A DNA stretch of 64,000 bases from Rhizobium tumorigenes (GTDB taxonomy: Bacteria; Pseudomonadota; Alphaproteobacteria; Rhizobiales; Rhizobiaceae). Below are positions 55,908 to 64,000 of the stretch, in pieces. A program made the translations under genes and the position numbers. The stretch covers positions 248,001-312,000 of the forward strand of contig NZ_CP117258.1 in assembly GCF_003240565.2 (NCBI RefSeq), read 5' to 3'. Position 1 is the stretch's first letter, and each line of letters starts with the position of its first letter. The notes beneath the pieces were generated by a model. That model ran no database searches, was not told where the DNA came from, and saw nothing but the letters and a program-made list of their open reading frames with translations.

Positions 55908-56705
55908 TCAATCCTCGACGAAGATCGGATCCTGCGTGAACCGCCCGCCCTGGTAGACGGCTATTGGCGATTGGGGATCGGGGCAGGCAACCGTCGCGTC
56001 AACCTCGGCGCGAAAGCGCTCGGCATTGTCCTTCGGATGCCAACCCAGGAAAGACGCGGCGGAATTGTCCCACCAGCGGCTGTCATTGTCCGACACGCCC
56101 CATATGATCGGGCATCCCAGCATCGGCGCGCGGAAGACGCAGCCGATCAGGCTGGCAAAATCGTCGTAGGACATCCAGGTCGACAGCATCCGGTGATTGG
56201 ATGGCTTTTCCATGCAGCTGCCGATCCGCACGATGGCAGTCTCCTGCTGGAACTTGTCGAAATACATGTGCGCCAGCGCCTCGCCGAAACATTTCGACAC
56301 GCCATAGAGCCCGTCGGGGCGCATCGGTGCGGCAGTGTCGAGGTGCTGGTCCTGCCTGTAGAAACCGACGGTGTGGTTCGAGCTCGCAAACAGAATGCGC
56401 GGTTTTCCATTCGCACGGGCCGCCTCGTAGAGATTGTAGAGGCCGAGCAGGTTGGCATTGAGGATCTTGGAAAACTTGTCTTCGACGGATATGCCGCCAA
56501 GATGCAGGATACCATCGCAACCCTCCACGAGCCGATGGACGGCTTCAGCGTCGCCGAGGTCGCAGCTCACCAGTTCCTCGTGCGCTGCAGCCTCACCGAG
56601 GTCGACGATATCGGACAGCCGGATGATATCCGCCATCGACGCCAGACGTTCGCGCATCGCGCGGCCCAAACCGCCTGCAGCGCCGGTCACCAGCAATCTC
56701 TTCAT
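55908..56705 (-). CDS. udh: Uronate dehydrogenase
   Basis: 265 residues, short-chain dehydrogenase/epimerase fold. NAD-binding VTGAAGGLGRAMRERL, GCDGILHLGGISVEDKF, ASSNHTVGF and the catalytic YGVSK (Tyr/Lys about residues 134/138). The pattern over most of the length, including RIGSCMEKPSNHRMLSTWMSYDDF and WWDNSAASFLGW, matches Agrobacterium uronate dehydrogenase as I remember it. It oxidises D-galacturonate and D-glucuronate with NAD+ to the aldarolactones used by Gli, Gci and KdgD. Divergent from the GntR gene and the rest of the pathway. Confidence 0.92.
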   Translation of the reverse strand: MKRLLVTGAAGGLGRAMRERLASMADIIRLSDIVDLGEAAAHEELVSCDLGDAEAVHRLVEGCDGILHLGGISVEDKFSKILNANLLGLYNLYEAARANGKPRILFASSNHTVGFYRQDQHLDTAAPMRPDGLYGVSKCFGEALAHMYFDKFQQETAIVRIGSCMEKPSNHRMLSTWMSYDDFASLIGCVFRAPMLGCPIIWGVSDNDSRWWDNSAASFLGWHPKDNAERFRAEVDATVACPDPQSPIAVYQGGRFTQDPIFVED

Positions 56706-56847
56706 ATCAAACTCCTCCCGATCAATTCGAACTCATCATACATGTTGGCGGATTCACGTCAACGATGCAGCTTCGTCATGGCTTATGCCGCCGATATGAT
56801 ATAGGCATTCAACGATACAAGTCTTGCAGAGCGAAGGAACCGCCGAC

Positions 56848-57585
56848 GTGGCCCTACAGCCTAAGTCACAAACCGAAGCAAAGTCGCAAACCCTGGTGGC
56901 CCGTCTTAGCGACACACTGCGCCGCGCCATTGCCGCCGGTCAGTTTCCCCCCGGCAGCAAACTGCCGAGCGAGGCGCAACTGACCGAAACCCACGGGGTC
57001 AGTCGCACCGTGGTGCGCGAAGCGATAGCCGCTCTCCGTTCCGACCGTCTGGTCGAGGCGCAACAGGGTGCGGGAGTTTTCGTGCTTGAACCGCCCGCCC
57101 AGGTCCAGGCCTTCGGCGGCCTCGATCACGCCCGTGTTTCCTCGGTTATCGAGCTTCTGGAGCTCAGAGCAGCCGTCGAAGTCGAGGCGGCGGGCCTTGC
57201 CGCCCTGCGTCGATCGCCCGCCCAGGAGGAGGCAATCTTCGAGCGGCACCACGCGCTGCGTGACTGTCTCGACGCCGGGGTCCCGACCAGCGAGGCCGAC
57301 TTCGCGCTGCATCTCGCCATCGCCGAGGCGACCAATAACGGCCGGTTTCGCGAATTCCTGTCGATGATCGGACCGCGCATCATTCCGCGCGCTGCTATCC
57401 GTGACGGAGAAAGCGAAGCCGACCAGTCGGCCTATATCCTGCTCATCGACGACGAGCATCAGCAGATCGTCGCCGCCATTTCTGCCGGTGACGAGGAAAC
57501 TGCCCGGGCCGCCATGCGCCGCCATCTCAGGGGTAGCCAGGACCGCTACCGCACACTGTTGCGCGGCCAGCGTAAACCTGTATGA
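56848..57585 (+). CDS. GntR-family (FadR subfamily) regulator of uronate catabolism
   Basis: 245 residues from the GTG at 56848, which has GAAGGA 9 bases upstream; the in-frame TTG at 56824 precedes that site. Winged helix: LVARLSDTLRRAIAAGQFPPGSKLPSEAQLTETHGVSRTVVREAIAALRSDRLVEAQQGAGVFV. FCD domain: ELLELRAAVEVEAAGLAA, DFALHLAIAEATNNGRF and DEHQQIVAAISAGDEE with metal-site His residues. It sits between divergent udh and kdgD, so it probably represses both and responds to a uronate or aldarate. Confidence 0.88.
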   Translation: MALQPKSQTEAKSQTLVARLSDTLRRAIAAGQFPPGSKLPSEAQLTETHGVSRTVVREAIAALRSDRLVEAQQGAGVFVLEPPAQVQAFGGLDHARVSSVIELLELRAAVEVEAAGLAALRRSPAQEEAIFERHHALRDCLDAGVPTSEADFALHLAIAEATNNGRFREFLSMIGPRIIPRAAIRDGESEADQSAYILLIDDEHQQIVAAISAGDEETARAAMRRHLRGSQDRYRTLLRGQRKPV

Positions 57586-57589
57586 TGAG

Positions 57590-57619
57590 TTGTTGACAAC
57601 AAATCCAGTTGCCTATACG
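57590..57619 (+). promoter_or_regulatory. kdgD promoter with a palindromic operator over the -35
   Basis: TTGTTGACAACAA (57590-57602) is a perfect 13-base palindrome that contains a TTGACA -35 hexamer. TATACG (57614-57619) is the likely -10; the spacer is 15 bases from TTGACA or 18 from TTGTTG. The palindrome starts 4 bases after the GntR stop, making it a likely target of that regulator. Confidence 0.6.
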
Positions 57620-57633
57620 ACGAATGCAGCTGA

Positions 57634-58560
<927 letters not shown>

Positions 58561-58564
58561 GCCG

Positions 58565-59701
58565 ATGAAGATCGCCGCCGTCCACACGCACCTGCTCGAA
58601 TACCATCTGCCAGTACCCTTCGAAAGTGCATCGATGCGCTTCGACCGCCGCGCGCATATGCTCGTCGAGATCGTGTGCGACGACGGCACGATCGGCTGGG
58701 GCGAATGCCTCGGCCCGGCGCGACCGAATGCAGCAGTCGTCGCTGCCTATGCGAGCCGGCTGATCGGCGTTGATCCGCTCGAGACCGAAAAGATATGGGC
58801 GGTCCTCTACAACGCGCTGCGCGATCAGGGCCAACGCGGACTTTCCATCACCGCGCTGTCCGGCATCGACATTGCGCTCTGGGACATCAAGGGCAAGCAT
58901 TTCGGCGTGCCGATCTCGACGCTTCTGGGCGGCCGTTTCCGCGAGAGCGTCCGTGCCTATGCCACCGGCAGTTTCAAGCGCGATGGTGTCGACCGGATCG
59001 AGGACAATGCGAACGAGATGGGAACGCATGCCAGGGCAGGGTTCCACGCGGTCAAGATAAAGATCGGGTTCAATGTCGAGGAAGACCTGCGCGTCATCCG
59101 TGCTGTGCGCGAGGCCATCGGGCCAGACACGCGGCTGATGATCGATGCCAACCACGGCTACGACGTCATCGAGGCGGTGTCGCTGGGCAAGCGCGCCGCC
59201 GAATACGGTATCGACTGGTTCGAGGAGCCCGTCGTTCCGGAACAGTTGGGCGCCTATCGCGCGGTGCGCGCAGGCCAGCCGATCCCGGTGGCGGGAGGCG
59301 AGACCTGGCATACGCGCTGGGGCATGCAGGAGCCGATCGAGAGCCGCGCAATCGACATCATCCAGCCGGACCTGTGCGGCGTCGGAGGCTTTACCGAAGC
59401 GCGCCGCATCGCCGACATGGCGGCGCTGCACGGTGTGCGCGTCGTGCCGCATGTCTGGGGTACCGCGGTCCATATCGCCGCAGCGCTGCAGTTCATGGCG
59501 TCGATGATCCCCAACCCGGTCCGGGTCAATCCCATCGAGCCGATCCTCGAATTCGACCGCACCGACAATCCCTTCCGCCAGGCTGTCATCACGAACCCCA
59601 TAGAACACCAGAACGGCGTTGTAGCGATCCCTGATGGTCCGGGGCTCGGCATCGAGATCGACCGGGCGGCGCTCGCCGAGTTCCGCATGGGAGACGACTG
59701 A
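58565..59701 (+). CDS. gci: D-galactarolactone cycloisomerase (enolase superfamily)
   Basis: 378 residues, the same length as Agrobacterium Gci as I remember it, with strong similarity over the whole chain: HLLEYHLPVPFESASMRFDRRAHMLVEI, YNALRDQGQRGLSITALSGIDIALWDIKGK. Catalytic features: KIKIGF (Lys), MIDANHGY and WFEEPVVPEQL (metal Asp and Glu), GGETWH, VPHVWGTAVH (His). It converts galactaro-1,4-lactone to 5-dehydro-4-deoxyglucarate, feeding KdgD. A mandelate-racemase-type aldarate dehydratase is the less likely alternative. Starts 4 bases after kdgD. Confidence 0.9.
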   Translation: MKIAAVHTHLLEYHLPVPFESASMRFDRRAHMLVEIVCDDGTIGWGECLGPARPNAAVVAAYASRLIGVDPLETEKIWAVLYNALRDQGQRGLSITALSGIDIALWDIKGKHFGVPISTLLGGRFRESVRAYATGSFKRDGVDRIEDNANEMGTHARAGFHAVKIKIGFNVEEDLRVIRAVREAIGPDTRLMIDANHGYDVIEAVSLGKRAAEYGIDWFEEPVVPEQLGAYRAVRAGQPIPVAGGETWHTRWGMQEPIESRAIDIIQPDLCGVGGFTEARRIADMAALHGVRVVPHVWGTAVHIAAALQFMASMIPNPVRVNPIEPILEFDRTDNPFRQAVITNPIEHQNGVVAIPDGPGLGIEIDRAALAEFRMGDD

Positions 59702-59702
59702 C

Positions 59703-60584
59703 ATGCTTGTCCGTCCCGTCGCCGGCCTCAGGCCGCGCCTCGCCCTTCCCGTCGGTGCCATCGACAGCCAGACGCATATGTACCTCCCCGGCTTCCCTGC
59801 GCTTCCCGGCGGACCGCCGCTGCCCACCGGCGACCTGCCGACACCATCGCAATATCGTCAGCTTATGTCGTGGCTCGGCATCGAGCGCGTGGTGATCACC
59901 CAGGGCAATTCCCATCAGCGCGACAATGGCAACCTGATTGCTTGCCTGGCCGAAATGGGCGGCAGCGCTCGCGGCGTTGCCGTCATCGATGCGGACTCGA
60001 CGGACGCCGAACTTGACGCTCTCGCTGGGGCCGGCGTCGTCGGTGCCCGGATCATGGATCTTCCCGGCGGCGCGGTCGGACTGGAAGCACTCGAGGACAT
60101 CGACGCGAGGGCAAATTCCCGGGACTGGATGCTGGCGATCCAGTTCGACGGTAGCGACATCCTCACCCATGAACCACGACTCGCAAGGCTGAAATCGCGG
60201 TGGGTTCTCGATCATCACGGCAAGTTTTTTGCGGGTGTTGAGCCTGACGGCCCAGAGGTCGCAGCGCTGAAGCGGCTCATCGATGGCGGCCGGTGCTGGT
60301 TCAAGTTTGCAGGCTGCTATGAATCGTCGAAATCCGGCGGTCCTGACTTTGCCGATATCGCGGCGGTCGCCCGGGCAATCTCAACGCACGCGCCGGAGCG
60401 GATCGTCTGGGGCACCAACTGGCCGCACAACCTGGCGCGCTGCCAGGAGCAATATCCGGACGATGCTGCGCTGGCGGATACCGTGCTCGGATGGCTTGCA
60501 GATGACCATGCCCGAAAGCTGGCATTGGTCGGCAATCCGGAGAAGCTTTATGGATTTCCACCTGCCAAAGGCACGGTGGCTTGA
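59703..60584 (+). CDS. gli: D-galactarolactone isomerase (amidohydrolase superfamily)
   Basis: 293 residues from the ATG one base after the gci stop. Amidohydrolase_2 barrel with AIDSQTHMYLPGFP (where the usual metal HxH is replaced by QTH), ERVVITQGNSHQRDNGN, WVLDHHGKFF, RIVWGTNWPHN and the usual C-terminal NPEKLYGF. I recall the Agrobacterium enzyme next to gci converting galactaro-1,5-lactone to the 1,4-lactone, and the identical gene order supports that. A lactonase of the PMDC family is an alternative. Confidence 0.87.
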   Translation: MLVRPVAGLRPRLALPVGAIDSQTHMYLPGFPALPGGPPLPTGDLPTPSQYRQLMSWLGIERVVITQGNSHQRDNGNLIACLAEMGGSARGVAVIDADSTDAELDALAGAGVVGARIMDLPGGAVGLEALEDIDARANSRDWMLAIQFDGSDILTHEPRLARLKSRWVLDHHGKFFAGVEPDGPEVAALKRLIDGGRCWFKFAGCYESSKSGGPDFADIAAVARAISTHAPERIVWGTNWPHNLARCQEQYPDDAALADTVLGWLADDHARKLALVGNPEKLYGFPPAKGTVA

Positions 60585-60760
60585 GCTTTTGCCGGAACGA
60601 GGAGGTTTCGGCATCGGCGTGGGAGGACAGCGGGGACGTCGAGTAGAGTTTGAACGTCCCGACCCCGTGAACATCGATTTCTACGCCTAACCGGCGCCTC
60701 GCTCTCCGACAGAGCAAAAGCGGACGGCCATTTTGTTTCGTATTGGGAGAGAGAGAAACA

Positions 60761-61735
60761 ATGAACCACAGCAAGATCATCACTGTTGCCTTTGCCGGCC
60801 TGCTGGCACTTGGCACGTTCGCGCCGGCACAGGCGCGCCAGTTCCGCTCGGCCGACGTCCAGGCACCGGACTACCCGACCGTCAAGGCCGTGCAGTTCAT
60901 GAGTGACGCGCTCAGCAAGGCATCGGACGGAAAATACACCATCAAGGTGTTCCCGAACTCGCAGCTCGGCAGCGAGAAGGACACGATCGAGCAGGTCAAG
61001 CTCGGCGCGCTGGACTTCATCCGCGTCAATGCCGGAACGCTGAACACCATTTGCCCGGCGATGATGGTGCCGGTGCTGCCCTTCATGTTCCATGACAAGG
61101 CACAGATGCGCACTGTGCTCGATGGACCGATCGGCGACAAGATCCTCGCCGATTGCGATGCCCACGGACTGGTCGGCCTCGCCTTCTACGATTCCGGCTC
61201 GCGCTCCTTCTACACCACCAAGCCGGTGCGCAAGATGGAAGACCTGAAGGGCATGAAGATCCGCGTCCAGCAATCGGATGTCTGGGTGGCGATGATGAAG
61301 GCGCTCGGCGCCAATGCAACGCCGATGCCGACGGGTGAAGTCTACACCGGCCTGAAGACGGGCCTGATCGACGGTGCCGAAAACAACTGGCCGAGCTACT
61401 ACAACTTCCACCACTATGAGCTGGCAAAGTATTACTCGCTCACCGAACACTCGATGTCCCCGGATGTCCTGCTGATGTCGAAGCGCGTCTATGACAGCTT
61501 CACACCGGCCGAACAGACGCAGGTCCGCCAGCTCGCCAAGCAGTCGGTCACCTATATGCGCCAGCTCTGGGACGCCATGGAAACGACGTCCGAAGAGAAG
61601 GTCAAGGCATCCGGCGTAGAAGTCATCACCATCGACAAGACACCGTTCGAAGCTGCGATGAAGCCGATCTACGATCAGTTCGTCACCGATCCTGCCCTGA
61701 AGGACATGATCATCGCCATCAAAGCGACGAAGTAG
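60761..61735 (+). CDS. TRAP transporter periplasmic binding protein (DctP family), uronate-type
   Basis: 324 residues from the ATG at 60761 (GGGAGAGAGAG upstream; the TTG at 60743 covers that site). Signal peptide IITVAFAGLLALGTFAPAQA. DctP features: FPNSQLGSEKDTIEQVKLGALDF, GLVGLAFYDSGSRSFYTTK, LKGMKIRVQQSDVWVAMMKALGANATPMPTGEVYTGLKTGLIDGAEN, with the conserved Arg for a carboxylate in KIRVQ. In this operon it should bind galacturonate or glucuronate. Followed by a strong hairpin. Confidence 0.92.
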   Translation: MNHSKIITVAFAGLLALGTFAPAQARQFRSADVQAPDYPTVKAVQFMSDALSKASDGKYTIKVFPNSQLGSEKDTIEQVKLGALDFIRVNAGTLNTICPAMMVPVLPFMFHDKAQMRTVLDGPIGDKILADCDAHGLVGLAFYDSGSRSFYTTKPVRKMEDLKGMKIRVQQSDVWVAMMKALGANATPMPTGEVYTGLKTGLIDGAENNWPSYYNFHHYELAKYYSLTEHSMSPDVLLMSKRVYDSFTPAEQTQVRQLAKQSVTYMRQLWDAMETTSEEKVKASGVEVITIDKTPFEAAMKPIYDQFVTDPALKDMIIAIKATK

Positions 61736-61742
61736 CGTCTCT

Positions 61743-61766
61743 GCCGGCGCGTGACAGCGCGCCGGC
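61743..61766 (+). promoter_or_regulatory. Perfect stem-loop between the TRAP binding-protein and permease genes
   Basis: GCCGGCGCG and its exact complement CGCGCCGGC flank the loop TGACAG, 7 bases after the stop. No T-run. Likely raises the level of binding protein relative to the two membrane subunits. Confidence 0.65.
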
Positions 61767-61832
61767 CTGACCACTGCGTGGCGGTGACGCCTATCCATTC
61801 CGCCTGACGATCATCATCCGAGGAGACCGCCC

Positions 61833-62408
61833 ATGGCTGCGCATCCGCATGCACCGCCCATCGACCCCGTGCGTTCCGAGACGATCCGGACGACCGTCAA
61901 TACGACCGGCCCACTTGGCCGCTTCTTCGCCTTTAACGCCTGGCTTTCGCGGATCTGCCTGAAATTCGCGGTGCTCGGTACGTTGCTGATCGTCGCGGCC
62001 GTCCTCTACCAGATCTTCGGTCGCTACGTGCTGAACGACTCGCCGGCCTGGACGGAGATCTTCGCGCTGGTCGTCATTCTCTACGTCACCTGCTTTGCGG
62101 CGGCCGTCGGCGTGCGCGACGGGCGGCATATCGGCATGGATTCGCTGCTCAATCTGGCGCCCGAGCCATTTCGGATGGCTGCAGAGATCATCGTCTATCT
62201 CGGCATGATCGTATTCGGCCTGTCGATGGCCTACAGCGGCGCCGAGCTTGCGGTGGAAATGGCACCTTACATCAATGCCGGCCTGCCGATTTCGCAGGCT
62301 TGGAGCTATGTGCCGCTGGCCGCAGGCGGCCTGCTGATCGCCCTATTCGCCGTCGAACGCATCATCGCCGCCATCCTGAAAATCAAGGTAATCCCCTCAT
62401 GGCATTGA
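61833..62408 (+). CDS. TRAP transporter small permease (DctQ family)
   Basis: 191 residues. After about 30 polar residues come four membrane helices, with LIVAAVLYQIFGRYVLNDSPAWTEIFALVVILYVTCFAAAVGVRDGRHIGMDSLL as the family signature across helices 1-2. It forms the small membrane subunit that partners the large permease. Its last codons overlap the large permease gene by 10 bases. Confidence 0.9.
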   Translation: MAAHPHAPPIDPVRSETIRTTVNTTGPLGRFFAFNAWLSRICLKFAVLGTLLIVAAVLYQIFGRYVLNDSPAWTEIFALVVILYVTCFAAAVGVRDGRHIGMDSLLNLAPEPFRMAAEIIVYLGMIVFGLSMAYSGAELAVEMAPYINAGLPISQAWSYVPLAAGGLLIALFAVERIIAAILKIKVIPSWH

Positions 62409-63679
62409 TCATTCTCTGCGCGACCTTCGTCGTAGGCCTGATACTCGGCATGCCCGTGGTCTTTGCCATCGGCCTCTCCTCAATTGCCACCGTGCTCTAC
62501 GAAGGTCTGCCACTGGCCGTCGTCTTCCAGCGCATGGCGTCGGGCATGGGGACATTCTCCTTCCTGACGATCCCTTTCTTCATCTTTACCGGTGAGTTGA
62601 TGATGTATGGCGGCATTGCCGACCGCATCATCCGCGCCTCGAAGGCGATGGTCGGCCATGTCAGGGGCGGCCTCGGCATGACCAATGTCGTTGCCTGCAC
62701 GATGTTCGGGGGTGTTTCCGGATCGCCGGTCGCCGACGTCTCCGCCATGGGCTCGGCACTCATTCCGCTGATGAAGCGCGAAGGCATCGATGCCGATTAT
62801 GCGGTCAACGTCACCACCTATTCTTCTCTCGTCGGCGCCCTCATGCCGACAAGCCACAACATGATCATCTATTCGCTGGCTGCCGGCGGCCTCGTCTCGA
62901 TGAATTCGCTGATCATGGCCGGCGCTGTTCCCGCCCTGATCCTCACCATCGCCAACCTGATGACTGCCTATTTCGTGGCGCGGTCGCGCGGATATCCCAA
63001 GGGCGCCTTCCCCGGCTGGACCGAAGTCTGGCGAAGCCTTGCGGCAGCCGTGCCCGGCCTCTTCATCATCGTCATCATCGTCGGCGGCATCCTTTCGGGC
63101 GTCTTTACCGCCGCAGAAGCTGGCGCCGTCGCCGTACTCTATGCCCTTTTGTTGACGGTGTTCGTCTATCGCACGTTGTCCTACGAGAGCTTCCTGAAGG
63201 CGGTGGCCAAGGCGACGAAAACCACGGGCGTGGTACTGCTGCTGATCGGCATTTCGACCATGTTCGGCTACCTCATGAGCATCTACGGCGTTGCCGACAT
63301 GGCCGGCGATGCGCTCAGCCACGTCAGCACGCAGCCCTGGGTGATCTTCATCCTCGTTAACATCGCGCTGTTCGTCTTCGGCATCTTTCTCGACATGGCA
63401 GCCCATATCCTCGTGTGCACGCCGATCTTCCTGCCGATCGTCACCCATTACGGCATGGATCCCGTCCAGTTCGGCATCATCGTGCTTTTGAACTCGACCA
63501 TCGGCCTCAACACACCACCGGTTGGCGCGGCATTCTACCTCGGCTGCGCCATCGGCGAAGTGCCGGTCAGCAAGGTGGTAAAGTCGATCTGGCCATTCAT
63601 GCTGGCACTCTGGGTGACGCTGATGATCGTCACGCTGGTGCCGGAAACTTCCATGCTGGTACAGGATCTCTTCCGGTAA
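62399..63679 (+). CDS. TRAP transporter large permease (DctM family)
   Basis: 426 residues from the ATG at 62399, about 12 membrane helices. Family stretches: VFAIGLSSIATVLYEGLP, SFLTIPFFIFTGELMMYGGIADRI, GVSGSPVADVSAMGSALIPLMKREG, FLDMAAHILVCTPIFLPIVTHYGMDPVQFGIIVLLNSTIGLNTPPVGAAFYLGCAIG. It uses the sodium gradient to carry the substrate handed over by the binding protein. Longer in-frame readings inside the DctQ gene are rejected because helix 1 starts at this ATG. Followed by a terminator. Confidence 0.93.
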   Translation: MALIILCATFVVGLILGMPVVFAIGLSSIATVLYEGLPLAVVFQRMASGMGTFSFLTIPFFIFTGELMMYGGIADRIIRASKAMVGHVRGGLGMTNVVACTMFGGVSGSPVADVSAMGSALIPLMKREGIDADYAVNVTTYSSLVGALMPTSHNMIIYSLAAGGLVSMNSLIMAGAVPALILTIANLMTAYFVARSRGYPKGAFPGWTEVWRSLAAAVPGLFIIVIIVGGILSGVFTAAEAGAVAVLYALLLTVFVYRTLSYESFLKAVAKATKTTGVVLLLIGISTMFGYLMSIYGVADMAGDALSHVSTQPWVIFILVNIALFVFGIFLDMAAHILVCTPIFLPIVTHYGMDPVQFGIIVLLNSTIGLNTPPVGAAFYLGCAIGEVPVSKVVKSIWPFMLALWVTLMIVTLVPETSMLVQDLFR

Positions 63680-63697
63680 ACCGGACCCGCCATAACC

Positions 63698-63729
63698 ACA
63701 GGATCCCCGGATCGGGGACCTGTCCTTTT
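63698..63729 (+). terminator. Rho-independent terminator of the uronate/TRAP operon
   Basis: ACAGG(A)TCCCC pairs with GGGGACCTGT around GGATC, with a one-base bulge, and CCTTTTG follows. It lies 18 bases after the large permease stop. Confidence 0.75.
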
Positions 63730-63831
63730 GACCCGGTGAGTGGCGATAAACGGTCGCCACGACAGGCGACTACAGTTGCGACCGGCCGCCCTCATGGCCT
63801 AAAAAAACCCGAGAATTATGCACATTCGCTC

Positions 63832-63860
63832 TTGCAGATTTTTTTCGCAAAGACTAGAAA
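63832..63860 (+). promoter_or_regulatory. Promoter of the tRNA gene
   Basis: TTGCAG (63832-63837), 17 bases, TAGAAA (63855-63860) fits a sigma-70 promoter, about 44 bases before the mature tRNA start. Confidence 0.55.
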
Positions 63861-63903
63861 GCGGCCACCGAACGCAGCCGGAAAATTCCCCGGCGAATGC
63901 GAC

Positions 63904-63979
63904 GGGCGATTAGCTCAGTTGGTAGAGCGCCTCGTTTACACCGAGGATGTCGGCGGTTCGAGTCCGTCATCGCCCACCA
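63904..63979 (+). tRNA. tRNA-Val (anticodon UAC)
   Basis: 76 bases including an encoded CCA. The acceptor arm GGGCGAT pairs fully with ATCGCCC, the D-arm holds TAGCTCAGTTGGTAGAGC, the anticodon stem CCTCG/CGAGG encloses TTTACAC with anticodon TAC, and the T-arm contains GGTTCGAGTCC. All cloverleaf features are normal. Confidence 0.97.
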
Positions 63980-64000
63980 TTATCTGCTTTACTTGCTAAT

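Noticed and set aside
62480..63760. 426-residue minus-strand ORF
   Set aside because: Mirror of the TRAP large permease gene, rich in His, Asp and Gly, with no membrane or enzyme signature.

Overview
The window looks like chromosome or chromid-type DNA of an alphaproteobacterium of the Rhizobiaceae (Rhizobium/Agrobacterium-like). GC content is high and strong third-position bias is visible throughout. The uronate catabolism proteins (Udh, galactarolactone cycloisomerase, galactarolactone isomerase, KdgD) closely resemble the Agrobacterium versions as I remember them. ABC and TRAP uptake systems are dense and genes are packed with 4-base ATGA overlaps. I see no insertion sequence, phage gene, CRISPR array or rRNA; one tRNA-Val lies at the right edge.

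Layout. 0-5 kb: an RpiR-regulated ribose-type sugar ABC importer plus a sugar isomerase/epimerase. 5-8.6 kb: small orphan genes (DUF2934, GNAT, membrane protein) and a lipoprotein alpha/beta hydrolase. 8.6-16.1 kb: a two-adaptor RND efflux operon (MFP-MFP-RND, TriABC-like) with a divergent TetR gene, and a separate NodT-type outer-membrane factor behind a near-perfect palindrome. 16.1-17.2 kb: three small genes, one carrying a degraded partial copy of its neighbour. 17.3-22.2 kb: the most interesting region, an operon for a photoactive yellow protein (PYP)-like photoreceptor, a PAS-PAS-GGDEF diguanylate cyclase and a p-coumarate-ligase-type adenylating enzyme, with a GAF-GGDEF-EAL phosphodiesterase just upstream on the same strand. 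22.5-31.6 kb: a GntR-regulated glutathione-type peptide ABC importer with gamma-glutamyltransferase and a DUF1028 protein. 31.7-32.7 kb: an aldo/keto reductase. 33.2-47.2 kb: an exopolysaccharide cluster (four glycosyltransferases, glycoside hydrolase, deacetylase, flippase, polymerase/ligase, chain-length protein with a decayed kinase domain, and a double alpha/beta hydrolase). 47.3-55.6 kb: the kdp potassium-pump operon with its sensor kinase and regulator, including kdpF and two further tiny membrane ORFs. 55.9-63.7 kb: hexuronate oxidation (udh, GntR regulator, kdgD, gci, gli) with a TRAP importer. 63.9 kb: tRNA-Val.

How it fits together. The window reads as a rhizosphere lifestyle: uptake of plant-derived sugars, gamma-glutamyl peptides and pectin uronates, an efflux pump, osmotic/K+ adaptation and exopolysaccharide. 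The PYP, cyclase, ligase and phosphodiesterase set suggests blue-light control of cyclic-di-GMP, possibly using p-coumarate taken from plants because no tyrosine ammonia-lyase is visible here. Family assignments rest on motif reading and memory, not on a database search.
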